Source: Heliocidaris erythrogramma | Lineage: Eukaryota > Echinodermata > Echinoidea > Camarodonta > Echinometridae | Assembly: GCA_025617745.1 (NCBI GenBank) | Contig: CM046869.1 | Span: forward strand, 10,497,168-10,561,167 | DNA: 64,000 nt | Direction: 5' to 3' | Shown here: positions 25,023 through 37,920 of the stretch, piece after piece | How the letters are laid out: the number at the start of each line of letters is the position of its first letter | How positions within the stretch are numbered: the first letter of the stretch is position 1 | The notes under the pieces: model-generated | The model's input: only the letters and a program-made list of their open reading frames with translations | What the model was told of the DNA's origin: nothing | Databases searched by the model: none | Translations under genes and position numbers: made by a program

Positions 25023-25092
25023 AAAAAAGGAACCTAATGCAAAACCTAACCTAAAACCCAAATGCAACTCTAACTCTAACCCTAACCCTACA
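25023..25092. repeat. degenerate CCTAA-type repeat, copy 2
   Basis: Words such as AACCTAACC and CTAACCCTAACCCTA lie in the same orientation as the tract near 19490. The last 15 bp are clean telomere-type repeat; the rest is degenerate. Confidence 0.45.
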
Positions 25093-25339
25093 CACAGGAC
25101 TGCACACTAGCTTTTTATGCAGGTCTAGATCAATATTTTCAGGGTCTGTATGTGTATGCATACATGTTAAAGCCCCCTGTTAATCAAGAGTTTGAAAGAT
25201 GGGAGGGGGGGGGGGGAGAATTCAGGGGGCCGATACATGTAGATGTATGTCCTGGGAATGTTTTAGTGTTGAGCCCTTGTAACAGGCATTGAGTGGATTA
25301 TTTGTGTTGTACAGTGTCAAGGTTTCCAAGGCTGCCAAG

Positions 25340-25745
25340 ACAATTTACCACATTTTGTGGTTTGGTTCAATAACTTTATAATGCAGAGCTCTAAAAAATA
25401 TACCAGATGCATGAGTGGAAAGAGCAAAAATTCCTACATATACTATGTCTATTTTTGTTGCAAAACCATATTGCATTTCATGCCAGGAATATTAAAAACA
25501 AGAATAAGTTTTAAAATCATTGAATTGGCAACACATTGAGATGTTCAAAATCATTGATTTTCATCAAAATTGGCAATTTATTCAAATTTTCAACAAAATT
25601 CTTAACCTTGTATATTGTTTTTAAAAAATTACACCTTATTCGAACCATGTACTCATGAAAGAAAAATATTATTGTTGCCAATCTGAAGAACAAAATGTGA
25701 TCAATTTAGCCCTGAAAATATTCCTATCCTAAAAGGGTTAAAGTG
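25340..25745 (+). repeat. dispersed repeat family E, left part
   Basis: This segment is similar along about 390 bp to 55848-56225, sharing TTTTGTGGTTTGG, CAGAGCTCTAAAA, TATACCAGATG, GTCTATTTTTGTTGCA, ATGCCAGGAAT and a terminal AGGGTTAA. No terminal repeats or frame were found, so the type is unknown. Confidence 0.65.
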
Positions 25746-25849
25746 TTTTATCCCCAAAATTGAAAGGTTCTTCAATGAGAGTATCTACAACTAAATCAGT
25801 TACTGTACAAACTCCCTTTTAATATGTGGCAAAGTTTTCTCTCGGGGAT

Positions 25850-26090
25850 AATCTCACTGATGGGGGGTAATGGAATGGCTAGACAAACAATTTATCTGAG
25901 AGGAATATAATATTTGGCCGACATGAAAACAAAGGCCTACTCCAATCGCATCCCGTCCATTGAGGCCTGCTGCAATGCCTTTCCATTTATTTCATAAAAT
26001 TTGATTTATAAGAGGAGGGCATTAAAAATGGATTAAAACTTTGTCATTGAATCACTGTTTCAAAACACTCAAAGAATTAACTCCAGACAT
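25850..26090. promoter_or_regulatory. candidate non-coding element, unproven
   Basis: Non-repetitive, with ATTAAAAATGGATTAAAA, TTTGATTTATAA and similar homeodomain-like or HOX/CDX-like words. No coding frame. A regulatory role is only a guess. Confidence 0.15.
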
Positions 26091-26694
26091 ACACTGCAGC
26101 TGTCAGTTTTCTACAGAATGACAGAATCATCTACTGATGGAAAATCCTTGGCTTTAAAGTCCTGCTTTCATTATCACCAAAGCATAAAATAAAACAAAGT
26201 CAGATTAAACTGAAGCATGGCCTGTGATCCATGCATGACATGTTTTTTGCAATTCTAATTTGGCAAAGTTCCCATACTGTCAAGTATTTTGAAATGCAGC
26301 AATATCATTTGAGAAATTCCAATTTCAAGAAAAGCTTTTAAAGCAATCCACAATATCAACATCTTAATATAATACTACTTTCAAAAGGGAAATGAATAAA
26401 AGATATTTAATGCAATCATCAATACTTGCTACAGCCACATGTGATTTCTCCATCTAGACATCTAATAAATATCACGTACTAGCATATCAATGTTTTTCTT
26501 TTTAATAATCTCTACTCATTTATATGCATTCCTTTTATCACTGAGCTGAATTAAATGTATACATGTACATGTACATACACCTCTACTGATGTAGAATATA
26601 GTCCAATATCGATGCACTCATTAATGAACAAAAAAATGTGTCATACTTTCAAATTAAGCTGTGATCAGCAGTACTCTCATTTCTCTCTATCCCA

Positions 26695-26880
26695 ACCCCC
26701 CCCCCCCCCCTCCTCCTCCTTCCTTCTCTTTCAGGTTCTATTTTTACACAAACAAGTCTCATGCTCCTTTCCTTTCTACCCTCATCCGCCTGTTCTCCCT
26801 TTGCTCCCTCTCCCCTCCCCCTCCCTCCCTCCCTCCCTCCCTCTCTCTCCCTCCCTCCCTCCCTCTCTCTCTCACCACTT
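26695..26880. repeat. C-rich and CCCT/CTCT low-complexity tract
   Basis: A C run at about 26697-26710, then TCC repeats and, from about 26815, CCCT/CTCT tandem repeats. The proline/serine/leucine-rich open frames here are artefacts of composition. A second CT tract, (CT)n, is at about 27204-27226. Confidence 0.8.
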
Positions 26881-27339
26881 GCTCTCTACAAGTGTCTCAA
26901 GTTCCCTTTCTCTTTCTCTTCAAAGTAAAATCAGAAACATAAGCAACATAAAACTTTTGTGATGTGTAAAACAATAGCCATTTTTGTCAAGAAACTTTAT
27001 GAACTGTACAAAATATAAAGTGTGATTCAATTATCACACAAATCCGGACCATGAACGTTATTCACAAAAGTTTTGTGCAGGTGATAAACTTGTAGTTTTA
27101 CAGTATAACTATTACATAAAAATGTTTTTGTTTGTACACATGTACATGTATAGTGTCTCTGAAAGCCCCCCTCCGCCCCCCCACCCCCTCCCTCCCAAAT
27201 CACCTTTCTCTCTCTCTCTCTCTCTTTTTGAAGTATTCACCCCCAAAGTTTCCCACATATGCATACATCTTGCATTCCTAGTTCTTTTCAGACACTCTTT
27301 ACGTCACTCACACCACTGTTTGCCTTAGAACTCCACCAG

Positions 27340-27480
27340 AAGCTGGATGAGAAATCATCGCTAATTGAGGAAGGATTACACTCCATTGTCAGGAGTAGCC
27401 TCTGCAGTCAGATTGACTGCGCAGCGGTTTGAAGGAATGCCAATTAATTAGGGGCCGATACAATTGATCTAAATGCACGG
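27340..27480. promoter_or_regulatory. candidate homeodomain-rich non-coding element
   Basis: A compact, non-repeat segment with CTAATTGAGG, GGATTACA, CAATTAATTAGG and CAATTGATC words. No coding signal. The call is speculative without alignment. Confidence 0.2.
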
Positions 27481-29300
27481 TTGGTTATTAAAGGCTATCA
27501 AGATGATGTACATGTCGGAGCACGAGTGCATACAAACAAAATTTCCATCTTCGTGGCACTTCAAGTGAATAATGATTTTGTACATGTAGAACTGCAGGAT
27601 AGGATACTCTAAAACCCCCGACACTTTCGCAACATGAAACTTTCGCGCATTGTAAATGACAGCTACATGTACATGTATTTTCACAGCAAGAAACTTTTCC
27701 TATATGCAAAAATTTCATGTTATGTCAATTATGTTTATTTTACTTGTTTATTTACTTGTTTATTAGTGACCCTTATATTTTTTGGTAGAAGTGAATTATA
27801 CTGCAAAAAAGGCGCTAAATTTTGTATTGTACCATACTCAATAAACATTTAATTTGACATCCTTCAACTTTATGAGTAGTAAACTTTAATGTGTGATGAT
27901 TAAAACTGTCAAAAGTTTTTGTTGTTGCCATTGCTTTTGCACTTACTACATACATGTACATACATATCATATGAAGACTGGAAAGAATTCATACGTGTAT
28001 GTTACACACAATAAATTTCTATACTACATTATATCCTTTAAAATATTGATGAGTAGCTACACACACTGCTATGCTTGCATGCGCATGTTATGTATTAGGG
28101 GCAATAATCCATCGACACGCTCTATATTTTCACACGCGGTCTGCCTGTCCCCCCAAAATGCTAAGTGCCACTGTTCATTATAATTCATCATTCCCCCGCT
28201 TTCCCATCATTCCTTGCTCTCCCATCATTTACCAGGGACCTCCGCTGGTAAACTATTCAAGCCCAACTCCCCGGCTGTGCAGCAAGTCACCAACCACCCC
28301 TAGATGCTATTTATGTATTCCTATCATAGGAGATTGCCAAAAGAGATCAGGATTCAAAAGACAAATGGGGCTATCAACTGTGATCCTGAAAATTGAGGCT
28401 CTTGGAGATCTGTATTTCTTTTATAGAACAGAAAAAATCAAGGATGACTGAAAAAGTATATAAACAAAACTGATGAACTTACGATGTACTTTCATACTAG
28501 CAGTATGACAGCAACGGCATTTTGAAAAGATAGATGACAGCAGAAATACCTTTATGAATAATAAATCATATTAATTGTTGTCATTACAGTTTCTATGAAT
28601 CTATATACAGCAGTCAAGTACAGATTCAGGTAATACATGTAGGCTGTACATGAAAGCATACATATATATATATTCAGTTTTATATTGACTACATTAAATG
28701 TACTTTCCTTCTAAATCAAATGTATACATGTACATGTACATGTAGTTTCGATATGTTTACAAATAAAACAAAATATTGATAAAATAAAGAAGCAGTGCAA
28801 ATTCAATCTAAGGGGAGGATCAACCATTCATCATATCAAAATATACGACATTATTTGAAATCATAGAGTACATGCACAGTTCACATAGACAAAATATGCA
28901 CTACATTATGCCACAATACCCACTACAGCTGAAAGTAACCCATGTTGTGCAAATCCACCTGAAATACAAAGTTCACTTTACAAAATAGAACACCATTGCT
29001 CATTCAATTTCCTCTGATCTTTTTTTTTATCCTTTCACTGTCCAGAAACGGAAAGTGATCGATGCTTGAAAGAGTTTTTCACAAGCCTATGGGTTTCAAC
29101 TTGAGTCATCACTAGCCTCTCTTCAACCTTTGCCATGAATCATTTTTTTTCCCAGGGAATAACTTGGAATTTGATAATGTTGTATGGGAGGCCATTTCAG
29201 CACACTGGCAAAGCCTTGGTGTTTTTTAGAGGAATTAATGCCTTGGTTCATACAAAACATTGGGTTACAAAGATGTACATATGTAGGCCCTACAATGTAC
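27481..29300. other. no gene recognised
   Basis: AT-rich sequence with TACATGTA palindromes. A GC-richer part at about 28080-28330 includes a 126-codon plus-strand frame without family features. Confidence 0.35.
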
Positions 29301-29346
29301 ATTATATGTCATGTCCCTGAATTTTGTGAAGAAATCTACAGGAAGT

Positions 29347-29380
29347 GTACATGTAGATGTAGATGTAGATGTAGATGTAG
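29347..29380 (+). repeat. GTAGAT hexamer tandem repeat
   Basis: About five tandem copies of a 6-bp unit (GTAGAT) follow a TACATGTA word. Confidence 0.85.
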
Positions 29381-29489
29381 TGCTGTACTGAAATGTTTAA
29401 CCGACCAATTAAAAGTTCAACCGACAAGAGAGCTCAGAAATCATTTTTTACCTTTCCCAGCCTTCTCTATACTGCAAGCAATGTACCAA

Positions 29490-29600
29490 ATGCCGGATTA
29501 AGGGGGGAGGGGGCACTTCTGGGCTGTGCCCCCCCCCCCCCCCCATTGAAACCAAAATGTACATTGTGCCAACCCCCAACCCCTTTTTTTTTTAGACCTG
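29490..29600. mobile_element. hAT-like terminus fragment with C/G runs
   Basis: TGCCGGATTAAGGGGGG followed by a C16 run resembles the ends of hAT-derived fragments at 42752 and 46509 in this window. Only one end is seen, so the call is tentative. Confidence 0.3.
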
Positions 29601-30003
29601 ATGACCTTTTCTTTTTTTTTTTGTTCGTCACAAAATTTTGAGGAAAAAGAGACCCCAAAAACATGCGACAAACCTTTTTTTATTCAGAGAATTGTGGAGG
29701 GAAATGGAACACTTCAAAAATCTGATTTATAACCTTTTTTCTTTCTTTTTTTCGCTCATCAGATAATTTCTGAGATTTGTGCCCCTCTTTTACAAAATGT
29801 ATGAATGATGTCTATGACAGCTTCCCACAAGGACAAGGCTTGCATTGCACAAAGTAGGCTTAATATATTTCGGCTCGTGCTAATGCCACTTTGTACATGG
29901 AGGCCTAGGAATTTGGAAACACAATATTTGGTAACTTGTATGATACAATATTAGTCAGGGTAAACAGAAGGGAAGTTCTAAATTCAGCTGAACACATTAA
30001 TAG

Positions 30004-30739
30004 CCTGTTCAGACTACAGCATAAAAAAACGTTAAAGAATCGTGCTATAGCAAAAAGAGTGTACAGACTACAAAATCATATACAGAAACCGCCAACAGAT
30101 GGCGTTTGTCATGCAAACCACGCATGCGCAGTGCTGACAATATCCCGATTGGGTCGACAAGTGTTTGTCTTTTTGCATTGAAAATGTACACAGGTATTAC
30201 AAAAATCCTCCAGTTTGAGTATAAATTAACCGACATGTTTGAAAAGATACCATGATTTATTATTGAGACAATTGGCTGCATTTTCAAAATTTGAGTGGTT
30301 TATGTCACGCGATCCAAAAATTAAGCATTTTAGCACTCATTTTATTCATAAGCCGTAGTAATTTCAATACGGACTGGAAGTGAAGTTGACGAAGATGCGG
30401 ACCATTTCCATGCATAATATTGCCCTCTATGTCGAAAACTGCATATCTGAGGTAGCGACAATTACAGCTGATTGGTCACATGAGTGTGCATACACGATAA
30501 GCCCCACCCAGTTATGCGATTCTCTTACGATACGATGTTCAGACTATATGTACAATTACAAGGGGATGCTGATTCTTTATTAAGTTTTCGTTCCGAACGA
30601 TGCTCTACGACGTTTCGTTATACGACATATCTTTATAAATACATTTCCTTATAATTTAATTTAATTACATGTACTTATCACACGTACAGCTATACGATTC
30701 TGGTATAACCATACGATGGAGTTAGGTAGTCTGAACAGG
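30004..30739. mobile_element. DNA element family B, full copy
   Basis: A 736-bp element with 14-bp perfect inverted ends, CCTGTTCAGACTAC and GTAGTCTGAACAGG. The subterminal parts carry repeated AGACTACA, ACGATACGATG and CGTTTCGTTATACGAC-type words, as in the 9041-9505 copy. The region around 30360-30500 is GC-richer. There is no transposase-sized frame. The superfamily is undetermined; TTAA sits near but not exactly at the ends. Confidence 0.7.
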
Positions 30740-30920
30740 TTAACAGAACTGTCACATCTATAAAACCACATCAGATTTTGAAGGAAAGGAATTACACAGG
30801 ATTACAAGCAGCTCTAAGCTTGTAAATTAGGCCTAGAGCATCTCTATTGATCTTGTACATGTATGTATAATGTACTGTACACTGCTGCAAAAAGCTTTGG
30901 AACATACACACGTACATGTA

Positions 30921-32228
30921 CAGTCAAACCTGTCTTAGCGGCCACCTGTCTATAGCGGCCACCTGCTTATAGCGGCCACCAAAAAATCCCCCGCAGGAAA
31001 TTACTGTGTTGTAGACCCTGCATATAGCGGTCACCTGCCTAACGCGGCCAGCGGCCACCCATTATGTATCCCTCGGACAATATCTGACCGCGTATAGCGG
31101 CCACTAATATCGAGTCGAGCCGTAGCTTCATGCACAAAAAAGTAGTTTTTGCCATAGGCGCGATGTGTTTACCGAGTCCTAGCTCAGTCACACTCTCCCA
31201 CAAACGTCGTGAATAGATTCTACAATGGCCATGAAGATCTAATAGTTTCACCACATTGCCGACTAGTTAGAGATTAAAAGTCTTTTTAGTAAGAATTAAG
31301 CACTAGTATTGTTCGTTTACGTAATCTTCGCACCATCCAGCTGCAATCCCCTGCACTTTAGTTGTATTGTTCTCCTAAGCTATCGCGGTCGGCATTGCAT
31401 TGATATTGATCGCCATTGCGCAATAGCACAGGCTCGTACACTTCAATATAATTTTTTATTTTTAAAAGATTAAAAAAAAAAAAATTTAAAGCGTTAAAAC
31501 TTTTGATAAAAATAATAAAGGAGTGATTTTTTTTAGAAAGTGAAAATAATAAAATACTACCCAAGTATTATTTTTTTAAAAGATCAATAAGGACGATTTC
31601 ATGTACGAGAGATTGTCCTGCTGAAAAACGGCGTGAAAACTCGACTCGGATCGTCCACCGGCGGTCCAGGCCATTGTCGACGTTCGCACTTTCGACGAAT
31701 GCAAGCGAGCACCTTCTATCGCCTGTTCTCAAAAACAGATAAAACTTCTTTTAAACCATTCAAAAGGCAAATATTTATTGAATGAAAATTGATTGCACGA
31801 TTTTATTCAAAAGATAAACTTATTATTGTAATTTTTTGACAGGAAGCAAAAGCATGAGTAGACATCGTTTTTAGCCCAGAAAAATCAAGAACAGCAGTCT
31901 ACCGCGGGTGGTACGTACGTGGTAATTTGAGGGAAAATTCATTTTACACAGATTGCTCGTATATCTATTGTTTTTCTCATTTATTGACAACAAAGCATAT
32001 TATTTTAGCATTTATATATCATATGACATGTTATACGTCAAATCTGTTGATCTATAGCTTGTTTTCCTAAGTGATAATATGGATGCATCTACACTAACTT
32101 TGTTGCGTGTAACAGTGTATGTGCAAAAAAAAATAAAAATGGCCGCCGACCTGTCTATAGCGGCCACCTGTCTATAGCGGCCACTTTTTCCGTTTCCCTT
32201 CGGTGGCCGCTATAGACAGGTTTGACTG
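30921..32228. mobile_element. 1.3-kb pogo-like transposon, non-autonomous
   Basis: The ends CAGTCAAACCTGTC and GACAGGTTTGACTG are perfect inverted repeats flanked by TA. Just inside each end the words TAGCGGCCACCTGTCTATAG are iterated. Length is 1308 bp, and no long transposase frame exists. It is clearly related in its ends to the short MITEs at 20329 and 22685. The inner part contains GC-rich patches (31600-31720) unlike the AT-rich flanks. Confidence 0.85.
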
Positions 32229-35144
32229 TACTATACAAATCAATAGTTTACATGCACAAATGTCTTAACTGTTATATCGGATTACAGGGTCTGAAACAGC
32301 TAGGATATGTACATGTACATGTATGTAAAATTGTAAAAGATGAGATTTTCAACAACAAAAAACATGATGGCTGATTTCACTACACGAAATGTTCATGAAA
32401 TGTAAAAAATTAAATGTTTCCCATGTTATTTCAATCATTCCAGAGCACGAAATTTCGTAAAACTCAGGCTCAAGTTTATAGCACCATACCTGACGTCATG
32501 CAGCGGTCTGTATTTGCAGACCAGATAATGACATGACCAATTAGTATGTTAATAATGTTGTGCTTTCTTGTAGGTATGTACATGTGTCAGTTAATTGAAT
32601 AGCAACAATGAAAATAAAAACAATATGCTAGCAAGAAATACAGTACAAATGAGCGCCTGAGGTTTGTAATGAGCAGACAAGTTGTTGACATATTTTGCTG
32701 AACACAAATTTCTTCACAAAATCATACCAACTGTATGATGCGTAGGAAAGGGAAACAACAACAACAAAATTGACCTCTCTAGTTACAAATGAGTATCACT
32801 TTCATTATAAATAATACTGGGTACTTTCTAAGTTTCAGTTCTTCATATCAGCTAACTAGAAATGGACTTTTAAGTAAATTATTTCCATGACATTATGCAA
32901 GTACATGTATGTACGCTTCTATACCTACTGTATGTACTCCCAGGAAAAAAAAGTCATTCATATGTCTAGGCAGCAATTCTTTGTAAAGTGAAACTAACAG
33001 TCAAACACGAGACCATCTAATTCTGCCTCATTGCCAGAAAATTTATTGATTTTTTTTTTATATCACCAGTTTCTTTAAAAAAAATTCCCTGTCTTTGACA
33101 ACAAAACGTCATTTCCCAACCATGTTTTTACAGAGATTTTTAAAAATGCCCTTTTTTGAGTGGTCACACACTTGACCAATCCAATTCTCACCTCTAAAGA
33201 AAAGAATGTTCACCAATTTATGGAAAATTGCTTTCAAACTGTTCAGAGCATTCCCACCATACAGCAATGAAGTGAAAACTTGCACTCAAGAGAAATATGA
33301 CAAAATTAGGTATGATTGTCAACAAGTAAGACCCTTTTTCGTGTGAGGTCACACAAATTATTTTTCAGGTTCCATAGATGTTGGTCAAACAAATATTTTG
33401 CATGAAAGATACTTTGGAAATACATGTACTGTAAGTTATCTTCATTCACAGTTGGCTGTCTTGCCGAGAATCCTATGCTCCAGCCGTGACGCCCCATTCC
33501 TACAACACACAAATCATGACGTAGGAAGCCTGACAAGCGCATTACACAGAGATGCAATAGCCAGATACGGTACATACAGAACAGACATGTACATATATAT
33601 AGCTAATTGCGTATACACGTGTATGGTTTCATAGCGCTGTGTACGAAGTGAATATTTTTACAACATAGTGATTTTAATCACAAGCATTTCAGTATCGAAC
33701 GGTGGGGGATTCCTCAACAAATATGGTATTTTCTATAAAAAAAACTATTTTTTGTAATACGGTAATCCAAACACGCAAAACCCCCCACGACTAGTGATGG
33801 TATGTTAGATATCATCAGAAATCTATGTAATAAAACTTAAAGTTTTTAAATGACGGGATATGATTGAATGTTTATTATTATTTACATATCAAAAATAATC
33901 CATTAATGACACACCGAAAATGTAGGCCAAAGTGTACACTGCACATACAGACCGGTAGGCCTACATGTATAATGCATGACTTCTGGTACATTTTCCAAAA
34001 TTTGTGCAAAAATCAATGACTGATCATGATTTTGAGAGCATTGCAACATACAAAAACTGTATCTCCACAAACATTTTTAAACAGTACAGGCATTTCGCAC
34101 CACATGTACTATCGGTGTGTGAGTGAGATCTTTGCAACAAAATACAGTATGCAATACATGATTGTAATTAATATCTACAAGCAATTCATACACAAGGCAC
34201 ACCAATACCAATATTTAGCTTCTTTACTTCATCAGTCCGCCAGCTAGAAAGATAACTGCCATTATTTCCTGAGAGATGAGCTCTATTACAAACTAATAAC
34301 CCATAAACTGGTCTTCATGATGCCCATAACGGCTCAATTGACAATGCATGCGACGCTTCACATTGCTATTATTATATGTACTACAGTATTATATTTCTAT
34401 TTTTCCTTGCGTGATCTTCATACATGACATACATGCGTTTATTAAAAGTTAGTTGAGCATCATTCCCAAAATGACTTGAAGAGGGGACTGTTTCGGTAAA
34501 AGTGACAAATTATTCCATTTGTGAAGCTTCTCATTCTTTTAATATTCATACATGTGGAAGGATATCAGATAGGAGTAGCCATGTTATTTAAATGCCCTCG
34601 TAAATTCCAAATAACAACTAATAATATTTCATACTTTAGTTCATTTATGATAATTGTACATTACAATTTTTTTCCTCTTAATTCCGAAATAATCCAATAA
34701 TCGAAAGTTATTCATTCATGTGCGTAAGCCCACATAAAGTCTGCACGAGTACCTGTATACACTGTGTACAAAGTGAACAATACTCGTGTACAGCTGTCTG
34801 GTAACTCCTCAAGTGGTAGTACATACATGTGTATGCACCCAGTAGCATTCTGTGCCATACGTACATGTACATAATTGTTTCGTCAAGCAGACAAGACTTG
34901 GTGCTTCAGGGCATTATTCATGACAGGAACAGGCTAACCTGCAATCGACGGAGCATAAATTTTATCTTCACTTCATTTTACAACAAATTCTACCAGTACA
35001 TGTATCAAACAGATGGATGGTCTTTTTCGTGAAATAGTGGAAAGGGAACATTAAAAATCCACTGTAGCTGCCGGTATTAAAAAAATATTATTTGATATTG
35101 CAAAATTTATGCAAAAAAAAGAGAATGCAAAATTTGCAAAGTTA
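32229..35144. other. no gene recognised
   Basis: AT-rich sequence with scattered TACATGTA. Small open frames such as the pair at 33306-33634 show no family features. Confidence 0.4.
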
Positions 35145-36369
35145 TTACGGTAACATTTCTCAATGCAATATTCAGAAAGAAAGAGGTTAAAATACATTAT
35201 AACAGGCACGGCTCTACACGCCAATTAACTCCTCGTAAAGTCGTCAAAGCTTTTTAATTCCTAACGCCTATCGAAGCCCTCCGCTGAGCGAGGAGCAGAA
35301 ATCCTCGAAAAATTCACATGCTCGTATCTCCCTCATTTGGGCCTTAAATGTCATGAAAATTCCAGAGTACGTGTAGATAGGAAATGATGATAAATATTAT
35401 ACTTCATATCAATTTTCACTGAAAACGGTTGAGTATTTTTTGAGATAAGAGTATTTTTTGAGATAAGAGTATTTTTCTGTTTCAGAGGGCAGAGAAAAGA
35501 GGTTTTGTTTTTTTCCCCCGACACAAGTCTGGCACGAAATGAATATGCAAACAAATGACATATTGCTAAACTTTAAACTCCAGTCTCACTCCCTGGGCAG
35601 TTTCAAGTTTGCGCAGTAAGTAGTTTTGTGTAAAACTGCCATTAAAATTCGAAGACTTAAAACGAAAAATAATGAAATCCTTGCAATCTGATTGGCTGAG
35701 AGCAAATTTGTCGGTAACAATCACTGACAAGACACTCTCCCTGTTTAGCGTACACTCGAGTTGAAACCATCCTGCATGCACTGCTATACGTGGGACTACA
35801 CGCGAAGAACGGTAGAGGGTTCATGAATGACATTGCCTTCGATTTTTTCCCCGACATAACCGTTCGACGGATAATTATGAAAAGATATTTCAAGGATCCC
35901 CTCAATATACTTTGATTTTTCATATCTGAAAGTTTTGATCTTGCGCAATGACAGCAAATGTGAAAAATAATTTTCAGACTTTAAAAAAAAATATATGGCT
36001 CCTCATTCCTCTAAGTTTTCACAAATTAAAAATGATTTGACTACGAGTGATACTAATTATAAGTTAAAGCAACTCTTATTCTGGAATTTGACGATTAGTT
36101 AATTTCATTTGGTTGTTTCTAGGGCAAGATTTCACAATTTAGCTGAGACTCTTCGGTAGCGGTTTACTTAAACAAATTTTTTATTTTATGCAAATTAGGC
36201 AGGACGGAGTGAAAGCTTTAGTTTTGGGCAGTTAATTGCAGTGTAGAGCCGCAACTGATAATTTCAATATTTCCCCAAACACTTCACAGAAGTGTAATCT
36301 GCAAATGCCATTAAGGTAACAATTCTCAATGCAATATTCAGAAAGAAAAATGTTAAAATACATTATAAT
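35145..36369. repeat. composite repeat with direct and inverted parts
   Basis: A 59-bp segment at 35145-35203 recurs at 36311-36369 in direct orientation (shared CTCAATGCAATATTCAGAAA). Just inside, CGGCTCTACACGCCAATTAA at about 35210 is matched in inverted form at about 36230-36252. A truncated family C MITE lies at about 35669-35745. The whole looks like a decayed element about 1.1 kb long, of unknown type. Confidence 0.5.
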
Positions 36370-37119
36370 GTCACTTTTTCCCAAATACTTTGAAAAGAAG
36401 TGTAATTAGGGGGGGAAATTCTAAGTGTGAAATGAGGAAATAAACAAAGATAGGGAAAAGATACAGAGAGACAGAGAAACAGAGAGACAGAGAGTACATA
36501 GCAAAACCATGTACATTGTAGCACAATTTCCATTTTCCTCATGCAGTTTACAGAACTTGCAAGGAACCCCTTTCTACATGTGTAATAATGGGTCCTAAAT
36601 AAATCAGTGATTGTTAATAAACTACACGTAATCATACTACTGTGCCTACCCTTGATATCAAATCCTTTCAATATTAAAATGAATATGCATGTATTACAAA
36701 ACATGTGTTGATTGAATCATTTGAATGCATTGAATGCATATATGGTGACAAATGTACAAACTTCCCTACCAATTCTCACAAAAATGATAAAGTATGTACA
36801 TGTACTAATAAGGGATTTAACATCACTAGCAAAGAAGAATCTACAAAAAATGTGTCTTGTGACAAGAATTTATCTGGAAAAGAGTAATTATCTACCGGTA
36901 ACATTTACTTTGATGGATCTCTAAATTCCAAATAAATCTGTAAAACTTCATGTCTGAAAAGTTTGCACGCCTTTGTTATTTTTGTTCAAACCTTATGCAG
37001 CAAAAACAGAGATTGAAATAATATCCCTAGAAATGTTTGTCAAAAATTTGCAGGTTTCACAAATATGTAGTCTAGTATTTGGCTTTCATTAATATATTGT
37101 AAAATTGAATTTCGCATGT

Positions 37120-37250
37120 TTTTAATTTCGCTGATGCGCTAGGTTCATGGGCAAAATAAACAAAAATATTTGCATGTTTTTATTTTGCGCACATTTCATG
37201 CTGCGCGAAATGCGCGAAAATTTCCCCACCGCGAAATATTCCACGTTTAC
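37120..37250. repeat. CGCGAAA-type repeat
   Basis: Words such as GCGCGAAATGCGCGAAAATTT recur here and resemble those at 11552-11602 and about 27620. Decayed foldback or MITE family. Confidence 0.4.
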
Positions 37251-37708
37251 AGTAGTAATATCGAAACTTAAAAAAGTTTTTGTAAAATGTGAGAAAGTAC
37301 AAAACTACAGATCAAATTTAAAATTCCTAAAACAATGTGTGCTATTAAAGTTTTGCCGCCTCATCATATACTACATGTAGGTGAACATGTATGCCTTAGT
37401 TTGCTGTCAACTGTAAATGGTTGAAATTGAAATGAGATCTTGTATCTGATGTCTGCGCAGGAACCAGTGAATATCCTCTCTTTTTCTTCTATGAAGAAGC
37501 TTTCAAAGAAGAATAACCAGCTGTGAGCTCACTGACTCATAATTACTTTGGGGTAGGGTACGACACACTCCTGGACACCTACATGTATGTAACGTGTGCT
37601 TCGCTCCACTTCGTTTGTACACAGCACACATAGTTGATCAAGTATAGGGGATTACAGAATGAGAAACGGGTACAGTACATTTCCCCCGACATTCCCTGAC
37701 ATGTACAT

Positions 37709-37792
37709 GTACATAATAATAATAATAATAATACAACGCACTTATATTGCGCATTTGCACCACCTATCTAGTTAACTATTCCGAGGCGCATA
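37709..37792 (-). mobile_element. SINE/LINE 3' tail fragment
   Basis: A (TAA)n run followed by CGCACTTATATTGCGC and GAGGCGCA. On the minus strand this is a GCGC..TATAAG-type 3' end with an (ATT)n tail, like the tails of the LINEs and SINE elsewhere here. The 5' part is absent. Confidence 0.55.
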
Positions 37793-37823
37793 ATGTACAT
37801 GTATATATCCTGGGTAAATACAA

Positions 37824-37920
37824 TATCGTCTGTTGACAGCCAGAAGGACATTACATGTAACTCATCAATACAATTTAACATGTGTGTAGTTAACGTCCTT
37901 TTGGTTCTCTGGAGACGATA
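37824..37920. mobile_element. MITE family A copy
   Basis: TATCGTCTGTTGACAGCCAG and the inverted end CTCTGGAGACGATA bound a 97-bp foldback; the arms continue through GAAGGACATTA / TTAACGTCCTTTTGG. Confidence 0.7.

Noticed and set aside
26555-26962. Long proline/serine/leucine-rich open frames
   Set aside because: They follow C and CCCT/CTCT low-complexity DNA and have no splice or start support.
28460-28520. 14-nt micro-exon ending at a GTAAGT donor on the minus strand
   Set aside because: The donor is good, but the exon would be tiny and no reading frame links it to others.
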